Notes under the pieces: model-generated | Told to the model about the DNA's origin: nothing | The model's database searches: none | What the model saw: the letters and a program-made list of their open reading frames with translations, nothing else | Shown: positions 1-11,510 of the stretch, piece by piece | Position numbering within the stretch: position 1 is the first letter of the stretch | Layout of the letters: each line of letters begins with the position of its first letter | Program-made: the position numbers and the translations under genes | From: Symsagittifera roscoffensis | Lineage: Eukaryota; Xenacoelomorpha; Acoela; Convolutidae | DNA length: 64,000 bases | Direction: 5' to 3' | NCBI RefSeq assembly: GCF_963678635.1 | Contig: NC_087066.1 | Span: forward strand, 50,961,581 to 51,025,580

Positions 1-594
1 TTGGGTCGGTCAATCGTACAAACACCCCACTAAAGAATATACCGAAGAATTCCGCCAAGCCATGTGTTAATTCTGAAAATTGGTTACGAATAAAATATTC
101 ATTGATGACAAGCGCGCAGATTACATGAGCCCGAGTTGACTAAAAATAATTATCACACATTTTTCATATATGAAAAAATTCTGATCAAATAATTTCATAC
201 AATTCAATGCGTACGGAATTTATTACGAAAAATCTATGATATACATATTTCCATTTTGTATGGCAACCATTTTTATATTAGTGAAAATCGTTCGGCATGC
301 ATTTTTCTTAAACAGTAAAATGAATTTTGCTTTTGTTTATGTGTTTTGTCCGAAAACACAATACCCAATGTTTTCTTTTTTACAAGAAACCTATATGTTA
401 AGTGGCAAAATTCCTTTTGCTTTTCTCTTTTGCTTTTATTGTATCTGGCTAGAAAATTTTTACTCCAAAAATCTAATGGTTGAAAACTGTGGACTCTTCA
501 TTTGATAGATTGATACATATCTTTCTAAATAAAAATTGAAAAAAAAAATTTTTTTTCAGACTAATTTCATTCATTGTCGTTTTTCATAGTCGTT
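1..594. repeat. Segmental duplication, copy A (partner 7,289-7,879)
   Basis: This segment matches 7,289-7,879 almost base for base with scattered substitutions and a few one-base indels. Base 1 aligns with 7,289, and similarity stops after CATAGTCGTT in both. The left end is cut by the window edge, so the true repeat may be longer. Short open frames on the plus strand are preserved in both copies only because the DNA is duplicated; they are phenylalanine-rich and show no domain. It lies on the 3' side of Gypsy relic A, as its partner does for relic B, so it may be the element's 3' flank or terminal region, but no LTR ends are visible. Confidence 0.85.
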
Positions 595-995
595 TTTTAC
601 GCAAAACTCATAGTCGATTCATTTGTGCCAAAAATTCAACCTACATTATGATAATAGTGCTCAAACTTTTGCTCGATTTTTTGGAAATTGTATCATTAAT
701 CAAAAAAATTGATTTTGCGATTAAAAAGAAGAAGTTTTCCTTGAATTTTGGAATTTCTTTTGTGGCAAAAATGTTTCCGCCATGTAAAAAACGCTAGTAA
801 AACAAACTTTATATTTGAAAGTTGAATCAAAAGCGTTTTTCCTCACACTCATTGTTTGAAATTGTACGATAATTAAGTGTATTATATGAAGTTGTTCATT
901 TGAGGTCAACCCGTGTTCAGAGGTCAACCCAAGACATAGAGGAACCAATCCAGGTATGGAAGTCATGTAAAAACTTTGACTCAAATTAACTATTT
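595..995. other. Non-coding stretch between duplicated segments
   Basis: A+T-rich sequence with no supported gene. A repeated phrase GAGGTCAACCC occurs twice around 901-930. A short minus-strand open frame here shows no recognisable motif. Nothing else is seen. Confidence 0.6.
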
Positions 996-2069
996 AACTT
1001 TATCAGTATTAAAGATTTTTTTTAAATAGCAAGACATTTAACCCTAATGTTATCAGGTTGTATATTTACCTCCTGACAGATCCCAAAAATAGGTTTGAAT
1101 GAAATTTTGCCAAAGCCGTGTGGATTCCCGCAACAAATACGCTTCACTGGCTGGCACTAGTTTACAAAAATCCCTGCATTGAAAAAGTTTGGATACTATC
1201 AGGGGTGCCTCAATTGGATACAATTTATAATTTTCAAAAGCTAAATTCTTAAATCTGGAGATCAGGGAAAGCCATGGGTGATACCAAATCGACGATATCG
1301 ACTGGTTTTCTGCAGTTTTTGGCCTTTTAGCCTCCAGGATTTTTAAGCGTAATTGATACTCTGGGGATTATTCATTAAATCCGATTTCTAAAATCAGGCT
1401 CTTTAGGCTTGGCTGGTTCTCTGGTGTCACAACCGTTGGTGATTCTTTTGTAAACTGTTTTCTTGGTGATCTGGTTCGTGGGTCCTCGATTTTATTTTTT
1501 GGGATTGGGCTCCCAAGTGCCCCGGCTAATATTGACTGACTAATTCGGACTGATTTTCGGGTTCATTCTTTGGTTTTTGTTATCTCCTGTGTTTTTTAAT
1601 AAGTCGTTTAAGTGATGGTGCGGTATTCTCCGAGGTCGAAGATCATTCTCCTCTTGATGATGCCGATCTTTCGCTATCTGTCTGTTGCTTACGTGTTTTA
1701 GTTTGTTTTTCTGAAATCTTCTCCAATCGGAAACTCATGCCACCTCTAGGGCTCCTTTGTGAATTTCCACCGGTTCTCTTTCCAGTTGGTTTCGTCATTC
1801 TCTTTTTTGGCTCGCTTGTTGTTTTTGTACTCTTTTTTGTTTTTTCTTTCTCGTCAGTTTCTTCGGCAATCCTGACATTGTGTCCTTTTTGAATATTGGG
1901 TGCTGTGGCGCATTTAAGTCTTCAATTTCTAAAAAGCGCAAACAAGGTCCTGTTCTCCTAACGGATTTATTTGCAACAAAATCACTTAAGCGTGAGGGCC
2001 TGCACGGCCCGTAAATCATTGGATTAGGAACGAAAGCAAAACCGTGTTTCTTATCGATCTCGGTTTTTT
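996..2069. repeat. Tandem duplication unit 1 inside Gypsy relic A
   Basis: Unit 1 of a direct tandem duplication. It starts AACTTTATCAGTATTAAAG and ends AAACCGTGTTTCTTATCGAT; the same start recurs at 2,071 immediately after the end. It contains the 3' part of the pol-like minus-strand frame of relic A. Divergence between the units is scattered, so the duplication is not brand new. Confidence 0.9.
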
Positions 2070-3320
2070 AAACTTTATCAGTATTAAAGATTTTTTTGAA
2101 ATAGCCAGACATTTTACCCTAATGTTATCAGGTTGTATCTTTTACCTCCTGACAGATCCCGAAAATAGGTTTGAATGAAACTTTGCCAAAACCGTGTGGA
2201 TCCACGCACCAAATACGCTTCATTGGCTGGCACTAGTTAACAAAAGTCACTGCATTGAAAAAGTTTGGATACTATCAGGGGTGCCCTAATTGGAAACAAT
2301 TTATAATTTTCAAAAGCTAAATTCCCAAATCTGGAGATCAGGGCAAGCCATGGGTGATACCAAATCGACGATATCGATTGGTTTTTCTGCAGTTTTTGGC
2401 CTTTTAGCCTCCAGGATTTTTAAGCGTAATTGATACTCTGGGGATTATTCATTATATCCGATTTCCAAAATCAGGCTCTTTAGGCTTGGCTTGTTCTCTG
2501 GTGTCACATCCGTTGGTAATTCTTTTGTAAACTGTTTTCTTGGCGATCTGGTTCGTGGGTCCTCGATTGCATTTTTTGGGATTGCGCTCCCAAGTGCCCC
2601 GGCTATTATTGAATGACTACTTCGGACTGATTTTCGGGTTCATTCTATGGTTTTTGTTATCTCCTGTGTTTTTTAATAAGTCGTTTAAGTGATGGTGCGG
2701 TATTCTCCGAGGTCGAAGATCATTCAACTTTTGATGATGCCGATCTTTCGCTATCTGTCTGTTGCTTACGTGTTTTAGTTTAGAGCCTGATTTTCGGGTT
2801 CATTCTATGGTTTTTGTTATCTCCTGTGTTTTTTTAATAATTCGTTTAAGTGATGGTGCGGTATTCTCCGAGGTCGAACATCATTCAACTCTTGATGATG
2901 CCGATCTTTCGCTATCTGTCTGTTGCTTACGTGTTTTAGTTTGTTTTTCTGAAATCTTCTCCAATCGGAAACTCATGCCCCCTGTAGGGCTCCTTTGTGA
3001 ATTTCCACCGGTTCTCTTTCCAGTTGGTTTCGTCATTCTCTTTTTTGGCTCTCTTGTTGTTTTTGTACTCTTTCTTGTTTTTTCTTTCTCGTGAGTTTCT
3101 TCGGCAATCCTGACGTTGTGTCCTTTGTTGGGTGCTGTGGCGCATTCGGGTTTTCAATTTCTAAAAAGCGCAAACAAGGTCCTGTTCTCCTAACGGATTT
3201 ATTTGAAACAAATTCACTTAAGTGTGAGGGCCTGCACGGACCGTAAACCATTGGGTTAGGAACGAAAGCAAAACCGTGTTTCTTATCAATCTCTGTTTTT
3301 TTCCTAGTGTTTGCACACAT
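1795..3320 (-). pseudogene. Gypsy relic A: 3' end of pol (integrase C-terminal tail), duplicated
   Basis: Two minus-strand frames (3,320-3,033 and 2,019-1,795) encode near-identical peptides containing YGPCRPS, NKSVRRTGPCLRFLEIE and NAPQHP, followed by a lysine/arginine-rich stretch (KKLTRKKKQ). They lie downstream, on the coding strand, of the integrase core at 3.7-4.6 kb. A basic tail of this kind fits the poorly conserved C-terminus of Ty3/Gypsy integrases. The duplication explains why it appears twice. Frames are interrupted on both sides, so no product is expected. The assignment as integrase tail rests on position, not on a recognised domain. Confidence 0.6.
2071..3299. repeat. Tandem duplication unit 2 with an internal 160-bp duplication
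   Basis: Second unit of the tandem duplication, longer than the first because a block of about 160 bp is itself duplicated in tandem (about 2,628-2,787 and 2,788-2,947, both starting CTGATTTTCGGGTTCATTCT). Unit 2, not unit 1, runs on into the rest of the Gypsy pol frame at 3,300, so unit 1 is the extra copy. Confidence 0.9.
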
Positions 3321-3691
3321 GCTGTGTGTGGCACACTGAGTTTGTGCCTATATATTAGATTTTTGCAGTCTATTGTTTTGTACTTTTAATTAAATGTTTT
3401 TGGATCTTTCACCTTTGATGCTATTCTTACTGCTTTCCTTGCTAGTTGTTCTGTTCGTTTTTGACATTTTGGTCTAATTTTCTTTAAATTGCCTTGTATT
3501 TTAGGTTTGAATTTTCTTTTTCAATGGCCATTGCCTGTCTAGTTTTTACATCTGTATTTTGGAACTGCTGGAAGTGTCTTAATGACGTCCGCAGAGTGTG
3601 GAGGAGGCATAAGGTGTTTACAATCTAAACAGGCGTGTTTGGCGTTCTCTCATTTTAAAATGTTCGATGAACTTTTTTGCTAAGTTAGAAA

Positions 3692-4664
3692 GTGGTGTAT
3701 TTGGTTTCCGTCCCATATGTGTCTCAAACGTTGAAATTTTTGTTACTCCGTGTGGCGCTAGTTTTCATAATTTCTACAACATCCGATGCTAATTTAATTG
3801 GTGGGTTGTTTCTGTCTTTTCTCATGACCCCTAATCTACGTCTCAGAGTTTGTATCATATTTCCTACTCTTCCCATTGATCTAAGATCATCTACGGATGC
3901 ATAAAGTAGTTTTATGTTGTTTGGTTTGCAAAAGACGATCAACATAAAAAGACAAACAGCATTATGTTGTTTGATTTAATGTTTTGTAGGTCGAGTTTTT
4001 GTGCCTGGTCGCATCTTAGTTTGCATGGTACCCCGTTGTTTGAAATATAGTGTTGCATACTTTTTATCGCGTTGTCTTCCATTGTGCTAGACTATATTTT
4101 AGCCGTAGAACCTTTTGACCATTCATCTATAACAGCAACATCGATGTACGCATCAGATTTTAAATCGTCTTGGATGGATCCTGCATAACTTAGTTGTATC
4201 TTCTCATTCGGTTCAAAATGGGTTCCAGTTGGAACTTGTGAAGTTTTCCTATTACTGGTTTTAAGTTTGTACCGTGTTCGGTACATTTTCGGCATCCCTT
4301 TGCAATTTGCACAATCGAGAAGTTGAGATGTTCTGGCACAAGTCCAGCGCCACCGTTAACCCGAGGTGGGTTAGTTGGAGACTTTTCAGTACTGTCTGCC
4401 TGAGTTTGGTAGGGAGATCGACCGACTCGTCGATTAGGAGGCAATCCTGCCGCACAAGTAAACTGGCCGTATGAGCTTATCAGTGCCTCCCAGTCTCTCT
4501 CCCTCCATAAATTTAGTAGAGAACGCAGCTTTCTGTCCTTTTTTTATAACAGCAGAGATAAATTGTAGTCCTCGAACTTTTTGTTGTTTTTTAAATGGCC
4601 AGTCTTTCTCTATTTTTGTGTTTGTTTCTTGATTCACGGTTACAAAAATCCCCTCCCTTATCAT
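3692..4664 (-). pseudogene. Gypsy relic A: integrase (zinc-binding and catalytic core), broken
   Basis: Reading the minus strand from 4,664 to 3,692, fragments in different frames match Ty3/Gypsy integrase in order. First comes a pre-integrase segment RQDCLLIDESVDLPTKLRQ (4,455 on), then a degraded HHCC finger whose second half keeps two cysteines (IAKGCRKCTEHG, frame 4,444-4,190). The catalytic core start follows (NEKIQLSYAGS, near 4,190) and finally the glutamate-helix region (VGNMIQTLRRRLGVMRKD, 3,945-3,724). The Asp expected before Y-AGS is Ser (AGT), and the Glu expected just before the M-IQTLRRR helix is replaced (VGNM; copy B has VESM). Frameshifts separate the pieces. The relic is non-functional by several independent defects. 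Confidence 0.85.
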
Positions 4665-5458
4665 CTCTTGGCTTCCCTCTAGCTGAATCTGTTGAGTGTC
4701 TCTGGAGATTGATGTCGTAGTCTGTGGCTCCTCGTTAGGTTGTTTCTCCTCTTGCCTGTATTGTGTGGGCTCTTACAGTTTTCGTATGTTTCTTGTACCT
4801 CGATCGGTAATTTGTCTGGATGTCCATTTCTCTATGGGTATTTGTTGACTCCGTTTGTGTCATAGATTTTATTTGTTTCTTCTTTATGTGACGCGAAGTC
4901 AATTTCTTTGATTGTCGTATGAGTGTCCAATTTGGTTTTCTGGCTCGGAGGCGTCTGGTTTTTAGTGTTTTTGCTGAATAATAAAAAATCTTTGATTTTT
5001 TTTTGCTGATTAGGAGGTAAAAATCCATCGTCAAATCTTTTGTAGTTGTTTTGTCGCCTCATTGTTTCTTTTTTTCTTATATTTGTTTTGGATTAAATTG
5101 ACAAGTTTTATGTTTCTGGTTAATTTTTTTAAGTCCGACAGAGTGTTGGTGGGATTTTTAGTGACTGAAAGATTGTAGCTATTCTCTTTGACCGCTTTCT
5201 AGCTGTTTGTAATGTTTGAAATGCACTTAAGATTTAATTTGACTGGCTAGCTTTTTTATTTCAGCGCGCTTTTTGATCAGCCGACTCGGTGCTCTCTTTT
5301 GATTTGCTGTGTGGTTCAGAATTATCAGGTCAATAATCTCAAGATTAGTTATGAACGAATTAGTTGACGCCACCACAAGTTCCTCATTAAACTCGCTTGG
5401 GAATATTGCCAATCCAACTCCATTTTGCAACATGTAGTCTGTTCAGCCCATTTTGTTT
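4665..5458 (-). pseudogene. Gypsy relic A: RNase H-integrase connecting region, truncated upstream
   Basis: Minus-strand fragments (for example 5,062-4,832 with FLPPNQQKKIKDFLLFSK, and 5,433-5,227 with NSFITNLEIIDLIILNHTANQ) align with the same order of fragments in relic B at 9.1-10.3 kb. The segment lies between integrase and the RNase H domain that is preserved only in copy B. Relic A stops at 5,491, where a duplicated block begins, so RT, protease and gag are absent from this copy. Confidence 0.7.
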
Positions 5459-5491
5459 CCCGCCAAGTGTTTTTTTCAATGTGGAAGGGAA

Positions 5492-5681
5492 TTTTACATG
5501 TGTATTTTGGAACCACTGGAAGTGTCTGAATGACGTCCGCAGAGTGTGGAGGAGGCATCAGGTTTTTCCAATCTGAACAGGCGTGTTTGGCATTCTCTCA
5601 TTTTAAAATGTTCGATGAACTTTTGTTGCTAAGTTAGAAAGTGGTCTGTTTGGTTTTCGTCCCATATGTGTCTCAAACGGT
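5492..5681. repeat. Misplaced direct copy of 3,543-3,733
   Basis: About 190 bp from TTTTACATGTGTATTTTGG to CTCAAACGGTGA repeats the integrase-end segment at 3,543-3,733 in the same orientation, about 1.95 kb away. It sits at the broken upstream end of Gypsy relic A, where copy B instead continues into RNase H. The equivalent segment in B is near 8,217-8,402. Confidence 0.88.
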
Positions 5682-7288
5682 GACAAATTCTACGGTCATA
5701 AAACGGTGACAAAACGGTCACAAATTCTATTGGAAACGGTTTTTTTTTTGAAATATTGCAGGGATTTTCCTAAAGGTTATTTTTTCATCTCATTTCTGAT
5801 CAAAAATTAGCAAAACCCAGGCTAATTCTAGCACAAAAAGAACCCTTTTGGTGGATTTTGCACCTACGATCCACCAATGACTAGACTGTTATGCTAGCCC
5901 CTACGCCATATGACCTGATTGACAACAGTCTTAGCAACCTATTTCAAGTAACACTTGTTACATTAATTGATAATTTGCTACGGCTTTTGTGAATACTCGA
6001 AGTATGTTTATCTCGTTGCGGTTGATCACTGAACTGATTTCCAGTTATTTTTTCCATAGATTGTATTTTTAAAAGTTAGATGAGAAATAAATAAATGCTG
6101 CACAGAAAACACATAAAGTTTGGTTAGGTTATCTATATAAGGTTTCGACGCAGATTAGAAGCATTTGTTGGGTACGAGCATGCATCTGCCACTTAATGGG
6201 CATGCCAAAAATTTCATTCAGTTTTTTCAGAACCGCTTTATGTATTGTTCTCCAGTATTAGAAATTTAGCTACCAAAGCACAAAATTACGCATAAGAAAA
6301 TTTATTAAACATTTATGCTATTTTAACTAAATGCTACTTCATACAGCCCCAAAAGATTGTTCACATAGGCCTATAAACGACCAGAACTATAAACCAGCTA
6401 CCGAGTAACGTGCAAAAATGCAATATGCCAAACAACCAAAAAAGTATTGCTTAAAGGGCAAACTTCCCATATTTTACAAAATCCTATTTTTGACGTTCGC
6501 TTAATGATTTTGCATCGGCCATTCTATTAGTAATTAGTTCAGTTGCGTCAACAGAGGGTGAGGTTTTTTTGGAAATAAGAGCTGATGAAGCAGCGAAGCG
6601 AGCTTAGCGGGCTCATAGACGACCTTAAACCGAAGTATTGGAAAAGGCTATTTGAACTATATCTTGTTTTATTTTAATTCTTGTATAAGCTCAGATGTTT
6701 GACATAGCGGATTTTTGGCGTATCGAATGTTTGCCCTAGACAAATATATCAGCTAACATATATATCAGCCGAAATTACGCTATTGTGTTATTTTGGATTT
6801 ATGTAACAATTACGTAATGTAATAATTATAAATGTCTTGAAAATTTCCTTAAAATGACTTCTCGTTCGGCTGGTTCAACTTCGGCGCAGCTCTGGCTGGT
6901 TTATACCTTGATTGATGTACCTAATACTTGATGTATACATTGGCTGCTTGATGTACCATGAAGTTAGTTCACACTTTTAATGTATAAGTGTTTAGCAAAT
7001 AAGTGTTTGAAAAACTGAACTCTATCATGCAAAATCTAAATCTGAGATTTAAGATTTATGCAAGAAGACACGGTAGATGTTTGAAATAATGCTACAAATT
7101 TTCTCAATCGGTTAGATTTATAAAAACACATTTCAAGTCACCGTAAACACGGTTTTTTGCTTAAGTCTTCAGCTAATAATTTTACCCAAAGTATATTGTT
7201 TCGGCAATTAAAAAATTTTAATGATTGTTAAATTTTTTTGCTGAAGTTTTAAGTTGAGTTCCAAGCTGTCTGGTTACTTTTAGTTCAT
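5682..7288. other. A+T-rich spacer between the two Gypsy relics
   Basis: No supported protein-coding gene. Immediately after the duplicated block there is a short run of repeats of CGGTGACAAA/CGGTCACAAA type (about 5,679-5,745). A tRNA-like segment is listed separately at 5,850-5,919. The rest is low-complexity A+T-rich DNA without recognisable signals. Confidence 0.6.
5850..5919 (-). other. tRNA-like sequence, decayed tRNA or tRNA-derived SINE head
   Basis: On the minus strand, ATGGCGTAGGGGCTAGCA fits the internal A box of tRNA genes (TRGCNNAGYNGG type). About 30 bases later GGATCGTAGGTGCAAAATCC resembles a B box (GGTTCGANTCC) with several substitutions. The spacing is right for a tRNA. A folded acceptor stem is not convincing, so this is more likely the 5' head of a SINE or a dead tRNA copy than a working tRNA gene. 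Confidence 0.45.
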
Positions 7289-7879
7289 TTGGGTCGGTCA
7301 ATCGTACAAACATCCCACTAAAGAATTTACCGAAGAATTCCTCCAAGCCGTGTGTTAATTCTGAAAATTGGTTACGAATAAAATATTCATTGATGACAAG
7401 CGCGCAGATTACATGAGCCCGAGTTGACTAAAATAATTATCACACATTTTTCATATATGAAAAAATGCTGATCAAATAATTTCATACAATTCAATGCGTA
7501 CAGAATTTTCTACGAAAAATCTATGATATACCTATTTTCATATTGTATGTCAAGCATTTTTATATTAGTGAAAATTGTTTTATATGCTTTTTTCTAAACA
7601 GAAAAATGAACTTTGCTTTTGTTTATGTGTTTAGTCCCAAAACACAATACCCAATGTTTTCTTCTCTACAAGAAACCTATATGTTAAGTGGCAAAATTCC
7701 TTTTGCTTTTCTCTTTTGCTTTTATTGTATCTGGCTAGAAAATTTTTACTCCAAAAATCTAATGGTTGAAAACTGTGGACTCTTCATTTGATAGATTGAT
7801 ACATATCTTTCTAAACAAAAATTGAAAAAAAAAAATTTTTTCAGACTAATTTCATTCATTGTCGTTTTTCATAGTCGTT
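7289..7879. repeat. Segmental duplication, copy B (partner 1-594)
   Basis: Direct copy of the first 594 bases of the window. It ends at CATAGTCGTT, where copy B jumps into a 60-bp stretch resembling 11,899-11,957 and then into the integrase end of Gypsy relic B. Copy A at the same point continues into unrelated sequence. Confidence 0.88.
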
Positions 7880-7940
7880 GTTGTGCAGTTCTCTTGTCAT
7901 CCAACGACATTGGGTTTTTCGAATCGACAATAATGAATAG
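7880..7940. repeat. 60-bp junction copied from the protease region of relic B
   Basis: The bases CAGTTCT.TTGTCATC followed by GACATTGGGTTTTTCGAATCGACAATAA match 11,906-11,957 of the same element, with a few substitutions. The segment bridges the left duplication and the integrase part of relic B. It replaces some 2.7 kb present in relic A between 594 and 3,270. Confidence 0.8.
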
Positions 7941-8392
7941 CAAAACCGTGTTTCTTATCGATCGCGGTTTTTTTCCTTGTATTTGCACCCATGCTGTGTG
8001 TGGCACACTCATTTTGTGCCTGTATATTAGAATTTTGCCGTCTATTGTTTTTGTACTTTTATTTAAATGTTTTTGGATCTTTCACCTTTGATGCTATTCT
8101 TACTGCTTTCCTTGCTAGTTTTGCTGTTCGTTTTTGACATTTTGCTCTACTTTTCATTGAATTGCCTTGTATCTTAGGTTTAAATTTTCTTTTTCAATAA
8201 CCATTGCCTGTCTAGTTTTTACATGTGTATTTTGGAACTGCTGGAAGTGTCTGATTGACGTCCGCAGAGTGTGGAGGAGGCATAAGGTTTTTCCAATCTA
8301 AACAGGCGTGTTTGGCATTCTCTCATTTTAAAATGTTCGATGAACTTTTGTTGCTAAGTTAGAAAGTGGTGTGTTTGGTTTACGTCCGTGTC

Positions 8393-9324
8393 TCAAACGG
8401 TAAAATTTTTGTTACTCCGGGTGGCACTAGTTTTCATAATTTCTACAACATCCGATGCTAATTTAAATGGTGTGTTGTTTCTGTCTTTTCTCACGACCCC
8501 TAATCTACGTCTCAGAGTTTGTATCATACTTTCTACTCTTCCTATTGATCTAAGATAATCTAAGGATTTATAAAGTAGTTTTATGTTGTTTGATTTGCAA
8601 AAGACAATCAACATAAAAAAACAATAAACATTATGTTGTTTGATTTAATGTTTGTAGGTCGAGTTTTTTGTGCCTGGTCGCATCTTAGTTTGCATGGTAC
8701 CCCGTTGCTTGAAATATAGTGTTGCATACATTTTATTGCGTTGTCTGCCATTGTGCTTGACACTATTTTAGCCGTAGAACCTTTTAACAGCAACATCGAT
8801 GTACGCATCAGACTTTAAATTGTCTGGGATGGATCCTGCATAATTTAGTTGTATCTTCTCATTCGGTTCAAAAATGGGTTCTATTTTGAACCAGTGAAGT
8901 GTTCCTTTTACTGGTTTTAAATTTGTACCTTGTTCGGTTTTATTTTCGGCACCCCTTTGCAATTTGCACAATCGAGCGGCTGAGATATTCTGGCACAAGT
9001 CCAGCGACGCCGTTAACCCGAGGTGGATTAGTTGGAGATTTTCCAGTACTGTCTGCCTGAGTTTGGTAGGGAGATCGACCGACTCGTCGATTAGGAGGCA
9101 ATCCTGCCGCACAAGTAAAGTGGCCGTATGAGCATTTCAGTGCCTCCCAGTCTCTCTTCCTCCATAAAATTAGTAGAGGACGCAGCTTTCTGTCCTTTTT
9201 TATAGCAGCGGAGATAAATTGTACTCCTCACACTTTTTGAAATTTTTTCTATAAAGGGCCTGTCTTTCTCTATTTTTGTGTTTGTTTCTTGATTCACGGT
9301 TACAAAAATCCCCTCCCTTATCAT
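8393..9324 (-). pseudogene. Gypsy relic B: integrase, broken
   Basis: Minus-strand frames 9,324-9,091, 9,112-8,768 and 8,614-8,393 carry the same integrase segments as relic A: RQDCLLIDESVDLPTKLRQ, a decayed zinc finger, NEKIQLNYAGS, and the glutamate helix RSIGRVESMIQTLRRRLGV. Here the Glu is kept (VESM), but the first catalytic Asp is Asn (AAT in place of GAT). The sequence KLRCDQAQ near 8,690 is the expected place of the second Asp. A CDS would need at least two frame changes, so it is inactive. Relics A and B are clearly the same family. Confidence 0.87.
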
Positions 9325-10400
9325 CTCTTGGCTTCCCTCTAGCTGAATCTGTTGAGTGTCTCTGGAGATTGATGTCGTAGTCTTCTGTGGCTCCTCGTTT
9401 GGTTATTTCTTCTCTTATCTGTATTGTGTGGGCTCTTACAGTTTTCGTATGTTTCTTTTACCTCGATCGGTAATTTTGTCTGGATGTCCATCTCTCTATG
9501 GGTATGTGTTGGCTCAGTTTGTGTCATAAATTTTATTTGTTTCTTTTTTCTGTGACGCAAAGTCAATTTCTTTGATTGTCGTATGAGTGTTCAATTTGGT
9601 TTTCTGGCTCGGAGCCGTCTGGTTTTTAGTGTCACTGCTGAATAATAAAAATTATCCTCAAAATGATTTTTTTTTGTTTCAGACGATCACGTTTTTGCCT
9701 CTTTTGTTTTCTTGGTTACGACTGGTGTCGATGGGCTCTGTGTTTTGTCTGTGTTTTTTGTTATCCAAAGTTAATTTTTTAATATTCTTCCCCCAATGCC
9801 AGCGTAGATCTCACAAATTTTCCCCACGGTCCGACTCTCCTTGCCACGTTTTGTTAGTTTTATTTTCTCCTCTTCTTCGGTTGTTACTATTTTCGCTCTC
9901 CGGTAAAAATCCATCCTAAAATCCTTTGTAGTTGTTTTGTCGCCTCATTGTTTTTTTTTTTCGTGTGTGTGTGTTTCGGATTAAATTGACAAGTTTTATG
10001 TTTCTGCTTAAATTGTTTAATTCCGACAGAGTGTTGGTGGGATTTTTAGTGACTGAAAGATTGTAACTAATCTCGTTGACCGCTTTCTAGTTGTTTGTAA
10101 TGTTTGAAATGCACTGAAGATTCAATTTTGCTGGCTAGCGTTTTTTTTTCAGGGCGCTTTTTGATCAGCCGATTTGGTGCTCTCTTTTGATTTGCTGAGT
10201 GGTTCAGAATTATCCGGTCAATATTCTCAAGATTAGTTATGAACGAATTATTTGACGCCACCACAAGTTCCTCAATAAACTCGCTTGTGAATATTGCCAA
10301 TTCGACTCCATTATTGCAACATGTAGTCTGTTCAGCCAATTTTGTTTCCCGCCAAAAATTTTTTCTTAATGTTGAAGGGAATTAATCGGGCTATTCATCT
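9325..10400 (-). pseudogene. Gypsy relic B: connecting region between RNase H and integrase
   Basis: Aligns with 4.7-5.5 kb of relic A (for example the lysine-rich frame 9,566-9,339 and the frame 10,339-10,067 with NSFITNLENIDRIILNHSANQ). Copy B has about 230 bp near 9,650-9,905, rich in T and C on the plus strand, that copy A lacks. Without a third copy I cannot tell insertion in B from deletion in A. No catalytic motif is expected in this tether-like region. Confidence 0.65.
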
Positions 10401-11510
10401 TGTATGTCTACTTTGGCTCATTTTTGAGTTTCTGCTTGCGTTTAATGCCCAGATCAAAGCTTGACAGTCTGTGAGGACGATAAAGTTTTTTCTGTACAAG
10501 TAATATTAAAGTGTTCGATTGCCCAAACTACTCCGGTTATTTTAAGTTCGTTTAACGGTTATTTCTCTACTAATGAGTTTTAAAATCTTAAAGAGCAAGC
10601 AATTTCCACCCAACTTTCCTTAGTGTGTTGTTCAAGTGCCGCTCTTAGGCCGGAGATTGATACATGGCAAACCATGCGGATTTCTGGGTTTTTGATCAAA
10701 ACGTTTGTTGTGTTATCTCTGAAACTAGTTTTATGATTTTGTTAAATGTTGTGTTTTGAGAGTGATCGGAGTGCAGCAGCAGATTGGATTATATGTGGAA
10801 ATGTACCTTATGAGTTGGTGTATTGAACTCACGAAACTTTTTGAAAGATTTTGGCGGAGTACATTTTTAATTGCCTCTGTTTTCCTAATAAATGGTTTTG
10901 CGCCTTCACTATCTATAATATAGCCTAGCCTTTCGAACTGTTTACATGCAAACTTACATATGTCTAAGGAGATAGCAAAAAAATTCGTCTTTTCTTTGTA
11001 GTACGGTTTTAAGTGTGTTATTGTGTATCCCCAGCGATCCTTTGGTTACTATAAGTATATCATCTAGAAAGGCGTACTTGTTTTGGCGATTTGTCTGCGT
11101 TGGGTCGATGGCTTTTTGAAACTCCGCTGTCATATTCGTTAGTCTGTAAAAGTCTGTTTGAAAGTGATAAGTGCTATGGCGTTGCCTCCGATGAGGCTAA
11201 AATTACATTGTTTTCTGGTTCGTTGATCCAATGGAATTTGCAAATAAGCAACCAATTATACAGTCAAATTTTACCGATTGTGCGATGTTGTCAACCTTTC
11301 AAGTCCAATTTTACCGTTTGTGCGATGTTGTCTGATAGTAGTTCAGTATGGCATTTGATGAAAAAATTCTTCTAAATTTGTTTCTTTGAATCCCTTGCCA
11401 ATTTAACCGTCTGATCCGTTTTACGGTAATAACGATTGAACTAATGAAATGTTTGTCTGAGTATTTGCCTAACTTTATAAGATGCTCAAGCTCTTTCAAC
11501 TTGTACAATT
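10401..11510 (-). pseudogene. Gypsy relic B: reverse transcriptase and RNase H
   Basis: Minus strand. The RT metal-binding box is readable as AFLDDILIVTKGS at 11,073-11,035, the FLDD variant of YxDD. Downstream is a degraded thumb region with TKAIQN-like and PKSFKKFREF-like residues (about 10.8-10.9 kb). RNase H follows: LNELKITGVVWAIEHF (about 10,560-10,500) matches the NELELLAVVWAVEHF block of Ty3/Gypsy RNase H. Frames change repeatedly and stops are frequent. The order RT then RNase H, before integrase, fits Ty3/Gypsy rather than Ty1/Copia. Confidence 0.8.

Noticed and set aside
236-505. Plus-strand open frame of 89 codons, also partly conserved at 7,543-7,791
   Set aside because: It is conserved only because the DNA is duplicated. 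The peptide is Phe/Ile-rich, typical of translated A+T-rich DNA, with no motif.
2762-3094. Plus-strand open frame of 110 codons
   Set aside because: It runs antisense to the pol-like frame of relic A and across the 160-bp tandem duplication. Its hydrophobic content is the complement of the Lys/Glu-rich minus strand.
6570-6620. CTGATGA near 6,582 as a possible hammerhead ribozyme core
   Set aside because: No matching GAAA strand or closing helices at the right spacing; GCTGATGAAGCAGCGAAGCG lacks the required core.
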